In this document: one piece after another, positions 31,425-41,469 of the stretch
Numbering within the stretch: position 1 is the stretch's first letter
Layout: each line of letters opens with the position of its first letter
Assembly: GCF_025938155.1 (NCBI RefSeq)
Contig: NZ_JAPCZG010000008.1
Location: 120,706-184,705, forward strand
Length of the DNA stretch: 64,000 nucleotides
Origin: Novosphingobium sp. KCTC 2891
GTDB taxonomy: Bacteria > Pseudomonadota > Alphaproteobacteria > Sphingomonadales > Sphingomonadaceae
Direction: 5' to 3'
The notes under the pieces: generated by a model
Seen by the model: the letters and a program-made list of their open reading frames with translations, nothing else
Told to the model about the DNA's origin: nothing
Database searches by the model: none
Made by a program: the position numbers and the translations under genes

Positions 31425-32106
31425 TCCGGTCAGCAGCTCTCCGGTCGTGCGCCTGAAGGACTTGCGGCGCAGCTTCTCGCAGGGCGGTGTCACCATCGAT
31501 GTGCTGCGCGGGGTGAATCTCGACATCCGCCCCGGGGAAATTGTGGCGCTGCTCGGCCCGTCCGGTTCGGGCAAGTCGACCATGCTTCAGGCCATCGGCC
31601 TGCTCGAAGGCGGCTTCCAGGGCCTGATCGAGATTGCCGGCACCAACGCCTCGGCGCTCTCGGGCGATGCGCGCACCACGCTGCGGCGCGATCACCTGGG
31701 CTTCGTCTACCAGTTCCACCACCTGCTGCCCGATTTCAACGCGATCGAGAACGTGGTCCTGCCGCAGATGGTCGCGGGGCGCAGCGCCGCCGAAGCACGG
31801 GTGCGCGCCACCGAGCTGCTGACCGCGCTCGGCCTGGGCCATCGGCTCGAACATCGCCCCAGCCAGCTTTCGGGCGGCGAGCAGCAGCGCGTGGCCGTTG
31901 CCCGCGCGCTGGCCAACCGGCCCGAACTGGTGCTGGCGGACGAGCCGACCGGCAATCTCGACGAAGTGACCGCCGACCGCGTGCTGGAGGAATTCCTCAA
32001 GCTGGTGCGCGGTGAGGGCAGTTCGGCCTTGATCGCTACGCACAACGAACGCCTTGCCCTGCGCATGGACCGGGTGGTCCGCCTGCATGAGGGCGTTCTC
32101 GTCTAG
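31417..32106 (+). CDS. lolD: Lipoprotein-releasing ABC transporter ATPase LolD
   Basis: 229 residues. Walker [10 protein letters not shown] (about 48), the LolD-type Q-loop [17 protein letters not shown], signature LSGGEQQR (about 151) and Walker [14 protein letters not shown]. It powers lipoprotein release together with the adjacent permease, whose stop it overlaps by eight bases. Confidence 0.93.
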   Translation: MNDPVSSSPVVRLKDLRRSFSQGGVTIDVLRGVNLDIRPGEIVALLGPSGSGKSTMLQAIGLLEGGFQGLIEIAGTNASALSGDARTTLRRDHLGFVYQFHHLLPDFNAIENVVLPQMVAGRSAAEARVRATELLTALGLGHRLEHRPSQLSGGEQQRVAVARALANRPELVLADEPTGNLDEVTADRVLEEFLKLVRGEGSSALIATHNERLALRMDRVVRLHEGVLV

Positions 32107-32167
32107 GCGCGCGGGATACGGGAACCGGGTTCGCGCGTTGTGGGCGGACAAAGGAGATCGTATCCCC

Positions 32168-32434
32168 ATGAACACCACGATCCGCGCCGAATCCGGCGAT
32201 ACCAGCTCTACCTTCTGGAATGACCACGCCACCGTCTTGCGCCGCGAGGCGGCAGATGGCGTGTTTCACAGTTTCGCGTCTCTGCACGGCGGCAGCTTTG
32301 CGGATATGGTTCGCCTTGTTTCGCGGATGCCCGAGGCGGAACGGCAGGGGCTGGTGATCGAGAAGTCCGGCGACCGCCAGTATGGTCCTGCCGAGATCGC
32401 AGCGCTGGCCAGGCGGGCAGACTTTCCGGCTTGA
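32168..32434 (+). CDS. Small conserved-looking hypothetical protein
   Basis: 88 residues, soluble, mixed charge, no motif recognised. It contains HGGSFADMVRLVSRMP and a C-terminal YGPAEIAALARRADFP segment. The ATG is supported by AAAGGAG 11 bases upstream. It lies between lolD and a glutathione peroxidase gene, all on the same strand. Function unknown. Confidence 0.65.
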   Translation: MNTTIRAESGDTSSTFWNDHATVLRREAADGVFHSFASLHGGSFADMVRLVSRMPEAERQGLVIEKSGDRQYGPAEIAALARRADFPA

Positions 32435-32498
32435 TCCTCGCCGCTCGGTGTGACACCTCTTCCATTCGGTTGTGTGCAACATAATGGGGAGGGGTATC

Positions 32499-32987
32499 AT
32501 GAGCGCACCGCGCACGATTGCCGATTTCAAGGCAAAGTTGCCCAACGGTGACGAGATCGATCTGGCCGACAAGGCTGGCAAGGTTCTGCTGGTGGTCAAC
32601 ACTGCGTCCAAATGCGGGTTCACGCCGCAGTACGACGGGCTGGAGGCGCTGTGGCAGAAGTACGGCGAACGCGGCTTCGAAGTGCTGGCGTTTCCCTGCA
32701 ACCAGTTCGGCAACCAGGAACCCGGCTCGGCGGACGAGATCGAGAGCTTTTGCAAGGTCAACTTCGGTGTCAGCTTCCCGCTGATGGCCAAGGTCGACGT
32801 CAACGGCCCGCAGGCCAGTCCGCTCTACGATTGGCTGAAGGCCGAGGCGCCGGGGGTTCTGGGCACCAAGTCGGTCAAATGGAACTTCACCAAGTTCCTG
32901 ATCGACCGGGATGGCAAGGTCGCCCGCCGCTACGCCCCGACCGACAAGCCGGAAAAGCTGGCGAAGGACATCGAGGCCCTGCTCTGA
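32499..32987 (+). CDS. Glutathione peroxidase (Cys type)
   Basis: 162 residues of the GPx/BtuE family. The peroxidatic residue is Cys39 in NTASKCGFTPQY. The remaining catalytic residues are seen in FPCNQFGNQEPG (Gln) and VKWNFTKFLIDRDG (Trp, Asn). It reduces peroxides using thioredoxin or glutathione; bacterial Cys-type members often prefer thioredoxin. The ATG at 32499 has GGGGAGGGG just upstream. Confidence 0.92.
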   Translation: MSAPRTIADFKAKLPNGDEIDLADKAGKVLLVVNTASKCGFTPQYDGLEALWQKYGERGFEVLAFPCNQFGNQEPGSADEIESFCKVNFGVSFPLMAKVDVNGPQASPLYDWLKAEAPGVLGTKSVKWNFTKFLIDRDGKVARRYAPTDKPEKLAKDIEALL

Positions 32988-33048
32988 GCGGTTGAAAAGG
33001 CAGGGGCAGGCGCTCGCCAAGCCGCCCCCCGTTACCTACATCAGCACC

Positions 33049-36000
33049 ATGCCCCACGCGTCTTTCGTCCCGCTCCGCGTCTTTTCATCCTATACGATGC
33101 TCGATGGGGCGATCGATCCCAAGGCGATTGCCAAGACGGCGGCAGAGCGCGGCTTTCCCGCCGTCGCCATCACCGACCGCAACGGGCTTTATGGCAGCGC
33201 GGCGTTTGCACAGGGGTGCAAGTCCGTCGGCGTGCAGCCGGTCATCGGCACGATGCTCGCGGTGGCGCGGCCGGACCGCGAAGGCGCGGCGAGCGGCTTC
33301 GGTCCGGCATCCCCGACGATCGACTGGCTCGCGCTCTATGCGCAGGATTCGACCGGCTACGACAATCTCTGCCACCTTGTCAGTCGCGCGCACCTTGATC
33401 GGCCGCTCGAATTCGCCGCCCATGTCGTGCTGGCGGATCTGGTGGGCCATACCGACGGCCTGCTCTGCCTGACGGCGGCGAACGAGGGCGGGCTGACCCG
33501 TCTTCTCGCCGAAGGACAGATGAGCGCGGCGCAAGCCTATGCCGACCGGCTGCAGGAACTGTTCGGCGACCGGCTCTACATAGAACTCGCGCGGCGCGGC
33601 GATCCGGTGGAGGAAGCGGCCGAGGAAGCGCTGATCGAGATGGCCTATGCCCGCGATCTGCCGCTGGTTGCCACCAACCCCGCCTGCTTCGCCGAGCGAG
33701 CGTTCTATTCCGCCCACGATGCGATGCTGTGCATCGCCAGTTCCACCCACGTCGACAGCCCGGACCGGCCGCGTTCGTCGCAGGAATGGTGGATCAAGCC
33801 GGCACCGGTGATGGAGGAGCTGTTCGCGGACCTTCCCGAGGCGCTCGCCAACACGCTGGTCGTGGCGCAGCGCACCGCGTTGATGCCGCCCAAGCGCAAG
33901 CCGATCCTTCCCAGCCTTGCGGGCGACCAGGAAGGCGAGGCACGGGCTTGCGCGGCGGACAGCCGCACCGGTCTCGTCGAGCGGCTCAAGCCCTATTACG
34001 CCGAAACCTGCCATGCCGAACTGGCTGCGGTGCTCACCTTCGGGCCAGACGGCGAGCCCGATCCCGCGCGCTTCCCCGCACTGGCGGCGGCGGGCGTGTG
34101 GGACGAAGTGCTGAATTACCGCCAGCGGCTCGAATTCGAAATCGCGATCATCAATCGGATGGGCTTCGGCGGCTACTTCCTGATCGTTGCCGACTTCATC
34201 AAGTGGGCCAAGGAGCACGGCATCCCGGTGGGACCGGGACGTGGTTCGGGCGCTGGCTCGCTGGTGGCGTGGGCGCTGACCATCACCGATCTCGATCCGA
34301 TCAAGCTGGGCCTGCTGTTCGAACGCTTCCTCAACCCGGAACGCGTCTCGATGCCCGACTTCGACATCGACTTCTGCGAAACCCGGCGCGGCGAGGTGAT
34401 CCGCTACGTTCAGCAGAAATACGGGCTGGATCACGTTGCCCAGATCATCACCTTCGGCAAGCTGAAGGCGCGTGCGGTGCTGCGCGATACCGGGCGCATT
34501 CTGCAGATGAGCTATGGGCAGGTGGACCGGCTGTGCAAGATGGTGCCCAACCATCCCACCGATCCCTGGCCGCTGCCCCGCGCGCTGAACGGCGTGGTCG
34601 AACTGAAGCGAGAGTACGACCGCGACCCCGAGGTCAAGCGGTTGATCGACCTTGCGATGCAGCTCGAAGGCCTGCCGCGCAACAGCTCGACCCACGCGGC
34701 GGGCGTGGTGATCGGCGATCGGCCGCTGGCGCAACTGGTGCCGCTCTACCGCGATCCGCGCTCGGACATGCCGGTCACGCAGTTCGACATGAAGTTCGTC
34801 GAGGACGCCGGGCTGGTGAAGTTCGACTTCCTCGGCCTCAAGACGCTGTCCGTCCTTCGCAAGGCGATCGACCTGATGGGCCGGCGCGGGATCTCGATCG
34901 ACCTGTCGATGCTGCCGTGGGACGATGTCGACACCTACAAGCTGCTCCAGTCGGGCGATACCGTGGGCGTGTTCCAGCTGGAATCCGAAGGGATGCGGCG
35001 CACGCTGGCGGCGGTGAAGCCGACCAATTTCGGCGACATCATCGCACTGGTCTCGCTTTATCGACCGGGCCCGATGGACAACATCCCGCTGTTCGGCCGC
35101 CGCAAGAACGGCTTGGAAAGCATCGAATATCCGCACGACAAGCTGGCCGGCATCCTGTCCGAAACCTACGGCATCTTCGTTTATCAGGAACAGGTGATGC
35201 AGGCCGCGCAGATCCTTGCGGGCTACTCGCTGGGCGATGCAGACTTGCTGCGCCGCGCGATGGGCAAGAAGGTGCAGGCGGAAATGGACGCCCAGCGCCA
35301 GCGCTTCGTCGATGGTTGCAAGGTAAATTCGGGGATCGAGGCGGCCAAGGCCAACGAACTGTTCGACTTGATCGACAAGTTCGCCGGCTACGGCTTCAAC
35401 AAGTCGCACGCCGCCGCCTATGCGCTGCTCGCCTACCAGACAGCGTGGCTGAAGACGCACTACCCGCACGAATTCTACGCCGCTTCGATGTGCTTCGATA
35501 TGCACCAGTCGGAAAAGCTGTCGATCTTCGTGGACGACATGCGGCGCAACGGCGTCGCGCTAGCCGGGCCGGACATCAACCATTCCGAGGCCGAATTCAC
35601 CGTCGAGCGCACGCACGAGGGCTTCGCCGTGCGTTATGCGCTGGCCGGCCTGCGCAACGTGGGTGAGCGCGCGATGGAGACCATCGTCGCCGAGCGCGAG
35701 GCCAATGGCGCGTTCGAGAGCCTGGACGACCTGTTCCGCCGCGTGCCCGCAGGCTCGATGAACCGGCGCCAGCTCGAAGCGCTCGCCGCGGGCGGCGCGC
35801 TCGATTGCCTGGAACCCAACCGCGCGATGCTGATCGCCAATGCGGAACTGCTGATGGCCGTGGCGGACGAAGCCGCGCGCACCCGCACGTCGGGTCAGGG
35901 CGGCTTGTTTGGCGGCGACGACCATGCCGTGCCCGCCACCCGGCTGGCCGAAACCAAGCCCTGGAGCCGCGCCGAACAGATGGCGGCCGAGCGCGAGAAC

Positions 36001-36639
36001 TTCGGCTTCTATTTCGCCGCGCATCCGGTGGAGGAATACCGCGCGGTCGCCTCGGCCAACGGCGCGCGCAGTTATGGCAGCCTGATTTCCGGCGGCGGGG
36101 AAGGGGGCGGACGCTCTGGCGCGGCCATGGCCGCGCTGGTCGAGAACGTCCAGAAGCGCAAGACGAAGCGGGGCAAGGACTTCGTCATGGCCGACTTCTC
36201 GGATGCGTCCGGCCTGTTCTCGGCCTCGTGCTTCGAGGAATCGCTGGTCGATTCGTTCGTGCAGTGGGCGCGCGAGGGCACCTGCGTGCTGCTCACCGTC
36301 GAACTCGACCGGCCGAATCCGGACGAGCCGCCGCGCGTCACCGTGCGCGGCGCTCGTCCGCTCGCCTCGGTCACCAGCGCATCGCGCATGATCCTGAAGC
36401 TTGACGTTACGAAGCCCGAGGCGATGAGCGAACTGGCGATGCTCCTGCCGCGCGCGGCCGACGGCAAGGGCGAGGTGCTGGCCCGCCTGCGGACCGGAGG
36501 CCCGCGCGAGCCGCTGGTGCGGCTGGGGACGGACTTCCGTCTCGACAGCGAATTAATCGAACGATTGATTCCCATCGAGGGGCTTGCCAATGTGGCGCTG
36601 ACCGCAAGACCGGAACGGCATCTGCGGCTCGTCGAATAA
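33049..36639 (+). CDS. dnaE: DNA polymerase III alpha subunit
   Basis: 1196 residues. The N-terminal PHP domain (FVPLRVFSSYTMLDGAI, AITDRNGLYG) leads into the C-family polymerase core. The catalytic aspartates lie in MPDFDIDFCETRR, with GPGRGSGAGSLVAW ahead of it, then LYRPGPMDNIP and KSHAAAYALLAYQTAW. The C terminus has a helix-hairpin-helix and an OB fold (about 1000-1100). It is the replicative polymerase of the chromosome. The ATG at 33049 gives the conserved start, 61 bases after the peroxidase gene. Confidence 0.97.
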   Translation: MPHASFVPLRVFSSYTMLDGAIDPKAIAKTAAERGFPAVAITDRNGLYGSAAFAQGCKSVGVQPVIGTMLAVARPDREGAASGFGPASPTIDWLALYAQDSTGYDNLCHLVSRAHLDRPLEFAAHVVLADLVGHTDGLLCLTAANEGGLTRLLAEGQMSAAQAYADRLQELFGDRLYIELARRGDPVEEAAEEALIEMAYARDLPLVATNPACFAERAFYSAHDAMLCIASSTHVDSPDRPRSSQEWWIKPAPVMEELFADLPEALANTLVVAQRTALMPPKRKPILPSLAGDQEGEARACAADSRTGLVERLKPYYAETCHAELAAVLTFGPDGEPDPARFPALAAAGVWDEVLNYRQRLEFEIAIINRMGFGGYFLIVADFIKWAKEHGIPVGPGRGSGAGSLVAWALTITDLDPIKLGLLFERFLNPERVSMPDFDIDFCETRRGEVIRYVQQKYGLDHVAQIITFGKLKARAVLRDTGRILQMSYGQVDRLCKMVPNHPTDPWPLPRALNGVVELKREYDRDPEVKRLIDLAMQLEGLPRNSSTHAAGVVIGDRPLAQLVPLYRDPRSDMPVTQFDMKFVEDAGLVKFDFLGLKTLSVLRKAIDLMGRRGISIDLSMLPWDDVDTYKLLQSGDTVGVFQLESEGMRRTLAAVKPTNFGDIIALVSLYRPGPMDNIPLFGRRKNGLESIEYPHDKLAGILSETYGIFVYQEQVMQAAQILAGYSLGDADLLRRAMGKKVQAEMDAQRQRFVDGCKVNSGIEAAKANELFDLIDKFAGYGFNKSHAAAYALLAYQTAWLKTHYPHEFYAASMCFDMHQSEKLSIFVDDMRRNGVALAGPDINHSEAEFTVERTHEGFAVRYALAGLRNVGERAMETIVAEREANGAFESLDDLFRRVPAGSMNRRQLEALAAGGALDCLEPNRAMLIANAELLMAVADEAARTRTSGQGGLFGGDDHAVPATRLAETKPWSRAEQMAAERENFGFYFAAHPVEEYRAVASANGARSYGSLISGGGEGGGRSGAAMAALVENVQKRKTKRGKDFVMADFSDASGLFSASCFEESLVDSFVQWAREGTCVLLTVELDRPNPDEPPRVTVRGARPLASVTSASRMILKLDVTKPEAMSELAMLLPRAADGKGEVLARLRTGGPREPLVRLGTDFRLDSELIERLIPIEGLANVALTARPERHLRLVE

Positions 36640-36659
36640 CGACAAGGATGGGAGAGGGT

Positions 36660-38267
36660 ATGATTCAGCTGGGTGCCATGCAGGACTGGAAGCTGCGCGT
36701 TACCCATTTGCTGGATCACGCCGCCCGCGAACACGCCCACCGCGAGATCGTCACCCGCTGGGCCGATGGCAGCGAGACCCGCACCAACTGGGCAGGCATC
36801 CGCCGCGATGCGCTGAAGATGGTGCAGGCGCTGCGCCGGCTGGGCATCGGGCCGGGCGACCGGATCGCCACGCTGGCGATGAACCACCACCGTCACCTCG
36901 TCACCTGGTATGGTGCGGTGGGCGTGGGCGGCATCCTCCACACGATCAACCCGCGCCTGTTCGACGATCAGCTCGATTATATCGCCAACCACGCGGAGGA
37001 CAGGGTCCTGCTGTTCGACAAGGTGTGGGCGCCCGTGGTCGAGCGGATGAAGCCGCGCTGGAAAACGATCGAGCACTACATCTGCTTCGACAGCGACGAG
37101 CCTGCGCAAGCGTTCGAGGACTGGATCGGCGCGGAAGACGGCAACGCTACGTGGGCCGATGGCGACGAACGCGATCCCTGCATGCTCTGCTATACCAGCG
37201 GCACCACCGGCAATCCCAAGGGCGTGCTCTACGAACACCGCTCCACCATGCTGCACGCCATCACCTGCCAGTCGCCCGGCATTTTCGGCATGGATACGCG
37301 CATGGTGATGATGCCGATCGTGCCGATGTTCCACGCCGCCAGCTGGGGCATTCCGTGGGCGGGCGCGGCGGCGGGAGCGAAGTTGGTCCTTTGCGCCACC
37401 AACGATGCCGCCACCTTGTGCGAACTGTTCGAGAACGAGAAGGTCACCGCCTCTGCCGGCGTACCGACGGTCTGGCTCAGCGTGCTCCAGCACATCGACG
37501 CCACCGGCCGTGAAATCCCCGCCAGCCTCAACCAGGTCGTCTGCGGCGGTTCGGCCATGCCGCGCTCGATGATTGAACGTTTCATGGCGCGCGGCATCCG
37601 CATCGCGCACGCCTGGGGCATGACCGAGACCTCGCCCATCGGCACCTCCGGGGCGGAAACGTGGGACTGGGACGACCTGTCGTTCGAGGAACGGGTGGAC
37701 ATCAAGGCCAAGCAGGGCCGCGTGCCCTTCGGCGTCGAGATCCGCTGCGTCGATCTGGGCGATCCGTCGAAAGTGCTGGAACGTGACGGCACCACGTCCG
37801 GCGCATTGCAGGTGCGCGGGCCGTGGGTGGTCAAGCGCTACTTCAAGGCGGAGCAGGACGCGACTGACGCCGACCAGTGGTTCGATACCGGCGACGTTGC
37901 CGTCATCCACCCCGACGGCACCCTGCAACTGACCGACCGCACCAAGGACGTGATCAAGTCCGGCGGCGAGTGGATCAGCTCGGTTGAGCTGGAGAACGCC
38001 GCCGTCGGCCATCCCTGCGTGGCCGAGGCCGCCGCGATCGGCATCCATCATCCCCGGTGGGACGAGCGCCCGCTGCTGGTGGTCGTCCGCAAGCCGGGCG
38101 CCGAATGCAGCGAAGCGGAACTGCGCGATTTCCTGGGCGAGAAGGTCGCCAAGTGGTGGGTGCCCGACGCGGTCGCCTTCGTTGATGAGATTCCCCACAC
38201 CGGCACCGGCAAGATCAGCAAGAAGGACCTGCGCGAGCAGTTCCGCGATTTCGCCTGGCCCGCCTGA
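36660..38267 (+). CDS. AMP-dependent acyl-CoA ligase
   Basis: 535 residues of the ANL superfamily. The P-loop [18 protein letters not shown] (about 180), [10 protein letters not shown] (A5 motif, about 318), YFDTGD-equivalent [10 protein letters not shown] (about 403), the hinge [15 protein letters not shown] and the C-terminal catalytic Lys in [10 protein letters not shown] are all present. It activates a carboxylic acid as acyl-AMP and transfers it to CoA; medium- to long-chain acids are likely, but the exact substrate is unknown. The ATG at 36660 is preferred over 36648 by the spacing of GGAGAGG. It begins a three-gene set with tight spacing. Confidence 0.9.
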   Translation: MIQLGAMQDWKLRVTHLLDHAAREHAHREIVTRWADGSETRTNWAGIRRDALKMVQALRRLGIGPGDRIATLAMNHHRHLVTWYGAVGVGGILHTINPRLFDDQLDYIANHAEDRVLLFDKVWAPVVERMKPRWKTIEHYICFDSDEPAQAFEDWIGAEDGNATWADGDERDPCMLCYTSGTTGNPKGVLYEHRSTMLHAITCQSPGIFGMDTRMVMMPIVPMFHAASWGIPWAGAAAGAKLVLCATNDAATLCELFENEKVTASAGVPTVWLSVLQHIDATGREIPASLNQVVCGGSAMPRSMIERFMARGIRIAHAWGMTETSPIGTSGAETWDWDDLSFEERVDIKAKQGRVPFGVEIRCVDLGDPSKVLERDGTTSGALQVRGPWVVKRYFKAEQDATDADQWFDTGDVAVIHPDGTLQLTDRTKDVIKSGGEWISSVELENAAVGHPCVAEAAAIGIHHPRWDERPLLVVVRKPGAECSEAELRDFLGEKVAKWWVPDAVAFVDEIPHTGTGKISKKDLREQFRDFAWPA

Positions 38268-38277
38268 AGGACAGCAC

Positions 38278-38694
38278 ATGACCAGCTACATCGACCCGAG
38301 CCGGGAAAACTTCGACCGGTTCAAGGCCCTGCCGCGCGACACGGCGGTGCACATGCTCAACCTCGTCCGGTTCAAGGCGCAGGCGGACTATCCCGAAGGC
38401 CACCCGCTCGCGGGCAAGGGGCTGACCGGGAAGCAGGCCTACGACGAGTATTTCCGGACGATCCAGCCCGTGCTTGAACGCGCCGGCGGCCACATCGTGT
38501 GGAAAGGCGCGTTCGAGGCGATGGTGACTGGCCCGTCCGAATGGGAATGGGACGAGACTTTCGTGATGGCCTATCCCAGCGCCGCCGCGTTCATGGGGAT
38601 GGTCAAGGACCCGGACTACGCGCCCGTCGTGGTCCACCGCCAGGCTGCGGTGGAAGACAGCCGTCTTGTCCGTTTCGCGCCGGTGGAGAGCTGA
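38278..38694 (+). CDS. DUF1330 family protein
   Basis: 138 residues with a dimeric ferredoxin-like fold of the DUF1330 type, seen in the core VHMLNLVRFKAQADYPEGHP and FVMAYPSAAAFMGMVKDPDY. No catalytic function is established for the family. It begins 10 bases after the ligase stop with GAAGGA upstream and ends four bases before the flavin oxidoreductase, so it is probably part of the same catabolic operon. Confidence 0.82.
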   Translation: MTSYIDPSRENFDRFKALPRDTAVHMLNLVRFKAQADYPEGHPLAGKGLTGKQAYDEYFRTIQPVLERAGGHIVWKGAFEAMVTGPSEWEWDETFVMAYPSAAAFMGMVKDPDYAPVVVHRQAAVEDSRLVRFAPVES

Positions 38695-38698
38695 CACC

Positions 38699-39796
38699 AT
38701 GAGCCACGATCTTCTCGCCCAGCCCCTGGTCCTGCCGCGCGGCCCGGCATGGCCCAACCGCTTCATGCTCGCGCCGCTCACCAACCAGCAGAGCCAGGCC
38801 GACGGCACGCTGGGAGACGACGAATACAACTGGCTGGTCAAGCGCGCCGAAGGCGGCTTCGGCATGGTCATGACCGCCGCCGCGCACGTGCAGCGCGTGG
38901 GGCAGGGCTTCGTCGGCCAGATCGGCATTTTCGGCGACGAGCACATTCCCGGGCTGACCCGGCTGGCCGATGGCATCCGCAAGCATGGTGCCGTCTCCTC
39001 GGTCCAGTTGCATCACGCCGGCTACCGGTCGGACAAGGCCGTGGTTCCGCACCCGGTCGCTCCGTCCGACCACGCCGAAAGCGGCGCGCGCGGGCTTTCC
39101 ACCGATGAGGTCGAGCGCCTCCGCGACGATTTCATCGCCGCCGCCCGCCGCGCCGAGAAGGCCGGGTTCGACGGCGTCGAAGTCCACGGCGCGCACGGCT
39201 ACATCCTCGCCGCGTTCCTCTCGCCCGATTTCAACCTGCGCGAGGATCGCTACGGCGGCAGCGCTGAAAACCGCGCGCGGCTGGTGCTGGAAATCATCGA
39301 CGGCATTCGCAGCACGTGCGGCCCGCAGTTCCAGGTCGGCCTGCGCGTTTCGCCCGAACGGTTCGGCCAGCGGCTCATGGAAATCCGCGAGCTGATCCGC
39401 CGCGTGCTGGCCGAAGGCAAGCTCGACTATGTCGATCTTTCGCTGTGGGACGTGCGCAAGGCGCCCAACGATGCGGAAGGCGCAGGGCGTGACCTGATCG
39501 ACTGGTTCATGGACTTGCCGCGGGGCGACACGCGCGTCTGCGCCGCCGGCAAGATCATGAGCGCAGAGGACTGCGCGTGGGTGCTGGACAAGGGCTGCGA
39601 TTTCGTCGCCATCGGCCGCGCCGCGATCCTGCGTCACGATTTCCCGCGCCGCGTGCTGGCCGATCCGGCCTATGTTTCGCCCGCGCTGCCCGTCACCGAG
39701 CAGCACCTGCTGGACGAAGCGCTCAGCCCCACGTTCGTCCACTACATGAAGAACTGGAAGGGATTCGTGGGCGATCCGGCCCAAAGCCCGGCCTAG
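38699..39796 (+). CDS. NADH:flavin oxidoreductase (old yellow enzyme family)
   Basis: 365 residues, a single FMN-binding TIM barrel. Visible are the N-terminal NRFMLAPLTNQQS, QLHHAGYRS, the block EVHGAHGYILAAFLSPDFN with NLREDRYGGSAENR, and the phosphate-binding ILRHDFPRR region. There is no C-terminal Fe-S domain of the 2,4-dienoyl-CoA reductase type. It reduces an activated C=C bond, substrate unknown. It shares the palindromic stop CTAG with the convergent radical SAM gene. Confidence 0.9.
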   Translation: MSHDLLAQPLVLPRGPAWPNRFMLAPLTNQQSQADGTLGDDEYNWLVKRAEGGFGMVMTAAAHVQRVGQGFVGQIGIFGDEHIPGLTRLADGIRKHGAVSSVQLHHAGYRSDKAVVPHPVAPSDHAESGARGLSTDEVERLRDDFIAAARRAEKAGFDGVEVHGAHGYILAAFLSPDFNLREDRYGGSAENRARLVLEIIDGIRSTCGPQFQVGLRVSPERFGQRLMEIRELIRRVLAEGKLDYVDLSLWDVRKAPNDAEGAGRDLIDWFMDLPRGDTRVCAAGKIMSAEDCAWVLDKGCDFVAIGRAAILRHDFPRRVLADPAYVSPALPVTEQHLLDEALSPTFVHYMKNWKGFVGDPAQSPA

Positions 39797-40869
39797 AACA
39801 GGGCCAGCTGCCCATCGACGGACGGCGCGCGGAACTGCGAGCAATCGAGGTCTGTCTTCACCTGCTCGATCCCCGCGCGCCGGCATGCGATGCGGAACCG
39901 GCTGCGGATCAGATCGGCCCACACGCCCTGCGGCTTCATGCGGGTGAAGAACCGCGCATCGTTGTCCTTGCCGCCGCGCACGTCGTTGATGATCGCCATG
40001 ACCTTGCCCGCCCGGTCGGAAAAGTGCGCCTCGAGCCACTCACGGAACAACGGCGCCACCTCGTGCGGTAGGCGCACCATGATCCAGCTTGCGGAAGGCA
40101 CGCCCAGCGCGCCGGCGCGTTCCAGGATGCCTTCCAGGAACATGTCGGTGATCGACGGGATGACGGGGGCGACCGACACGTGTGCCGGCACGCCTGCCTC
40201 CACCAGCTTGCCCAGCGCCGCCAGCCGCTTGTCCGGCGCGGAGGCGCGCGGTTCCAGCAGGCCCGACAGCCGCGGGTCGAGGCTCGTCACCGAAATTCCC
40301 ACCGCGACCAGCTTGAGCCGCGCCAATTGCGCCAGCAGGTCCAGGTCATCGAGCACCCGCGCCGACTTGGTCGTGATCGTCACCGGGTGGCGCACCTCAA
40401 GGCACAACTCCAGCACCGCGCGCGTGATGCGGTAATCACGCTCGATCGGCTGGTAGGGATCGGTATTTGTCCCCATCGCGAGCGGCAGGGGACGATAGCC
40501 CTTGCCGGCGAAGGTCTTGCGCAGGATCTCGGCCGCCTGCGGCTTGGCAAACAGCTTCGTCTCGAAATCCAGCCCCGGCGAAAGATCATGGTAGGCGTGC
40601 GTCGGCCGCGCATAGCAATAGATGCAGCCGTGCTCGCAGCCGCGATAGGCGTTCAGCGAACGGTCGAAGGGAATGTCGGGCGAGCGATTGAAGCTCATCA
40701 CCGTTTTCGGAAATTCTTCGGTGACGGTGGTGCGCAGCTTCGGCCCCGGGCCGTCAATGTCCTCGCGCGCGTCCAGCCAGTCGCCATCGGCCTCGCGCGT
40801 GGCAAGTCCGAAGCGCGTGGGCACTGCGCCCGATGGCGCGCCGCGACCATGAACCGGAGGAGGTTTCAT
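39793..40869 (-). CDS. PA0069-type radical SAM protein
   Basis: 358 residues. The radical SAM cluster motif is CEHGCIYCYARP (CxxxCxxC) at about residue 80, preceded by the family signature SFNRSPDIPFDRSLNAYRG. Further blocks are AMGTNTDPYQPIE and LITKS-like TITTKSARVL. This SplB-related group is widespread and lacks an assigned reaction. The ATG at 40869 is chosen over upstream codons in the frame to 40911. It is 54 bases downstream of moaB on the same strand. Confidence 0.87.
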   Translation of the reverse strand: MKPPPVHGRGAPSGAVPTRFGLATREADGDWLDAREDIDGPGPKLRTTVTEEFPKTVMSFNRSPDIPFDRSLNAYRGCEHGCIYCYARPTHAYHDLSPGLDFETKLFAKPQAAEILRKTFAGKGYRPLPLAMGTNTDPYQPIERDYRITRAVLELCLEVRHPVTITTKSARVLDDLDLLAQLARLKLVAVGISVTSLDPRLSGLLEPRASAPDKRLAALGKLVEAGVPAHVSVAPVIPSITDMFLEGILERAGALGVPSASWIMVRLPHEVAPLFREWLEAHFSDRAGKVMAIINDVRGGKDNDARFFTRMKPQGVWADLIRSRFRIACRRAGIEQVKTDLDCSQFRAPSVDGQLALF

Positions 40870-40923
40870 GGCGAGATAAGAACATAAGTGGAACAAAATG
40901 ACAAGCGGCACCGCCGCCCGCGA

Positions 40924-41469
40924 TCAGCTTTCCAGCAGTCTCGGCATCAGCTGCACGAAGTTGCAGGGCCGGTTGCGGCTGTCGAGCTGCTCGGCAAGGA
41001 TGCCGTCCCAGCCGTCCTTCACCGCGCCGTTCGATCCGGGCAGCGCAAAGATGTAGGTGCCCCGCGCCACCACCGCGCAGGCGCGCGACTGGATCGTGCT
41101 GGTGCCGATGGTCTTGTAGCTGAGCCAGCGAAACAGTTCGCCAAAGCCCGGAATGTCGCGCGTCTTCACGCGGTCCAGCGCTTCCGGGGTAACGTCGCGG
41201 CCGGTCAGCCCGGTGCCGCCGGTGATGATCACCGCATCGACTGCGCGGTCGTCGATCCAGTTGTTCAGGCGGCTGACGATGCGGTCCACCTCGTCCTTCT
41301 CGATCGCACGGGCCGCCAGCTTGTGGCCGGCGCCCTTGATCCGTTCGGCAAGGATGTCGCCCGAGGTGTCCTCGGCCGGGCCGCGCGTGTCGGAAACGGT
41401 GAGCAGGGCGATGTGGATGGGCGTGAACGTGCGTAAGGTATCAATTGCCACGCGAGGCGATCCTGACAT
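40924..41469 (-). CDS. moaB: Molybdenum cofactor biosynthesis protein MoaB
   Basis: 181 residues of the MoaB/MogA fold. LLTVSDTRGPAEDTSGD is the N-terminal block, IITGGTGLTGRDVTPEAL the molybdopterin-binding motif, and FALPGSNGAVKDGWDGIL the C-terminal one. It is expected to adenylylate molybdopterin. The start lies 29 bases inside the end of the lytic transglycosylase gene, so it is translated as part of that operon although the functions are unrelated. Confidence 0.92.
   Translation of the reverse strand: MSGSPRVAIDTLRTFTPIHIALLTVSDTRGPAEDTSGDILAERIKGAGHKLAARAIEKDEVDRIVSRLNNWIDDRAVDAVIITGGTGLTGRDVTPEALDRVKTRDIPGFGELFRWLSYKTIGTSTIQSRACAVVARGTYIFALPGSNGAVKDGWDGILAEQLDSRNRPCNFVQLMPRLLES

Noticed and set aside
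28602..31583. A 993-codon minus-strand frame opposite the GGDEF and lolC/E genes
   Set aside because: It is low-complexity and rich in Gln, Arg and His with no motif; it spans several real genes on the other strand.
33085..35505. An 806-codon minus-strand frame opposite dnaE
   Set aside because: It is an antisense shadow of a certain gene.
39793..39796. The shared CTAG stop of the old yellow enzyme and radical SAM genes as a functional site
   Set aside because: Two convergent genes ending on one palindromic tetramer is a tidy coincidence of compact packing, not evidence of function.
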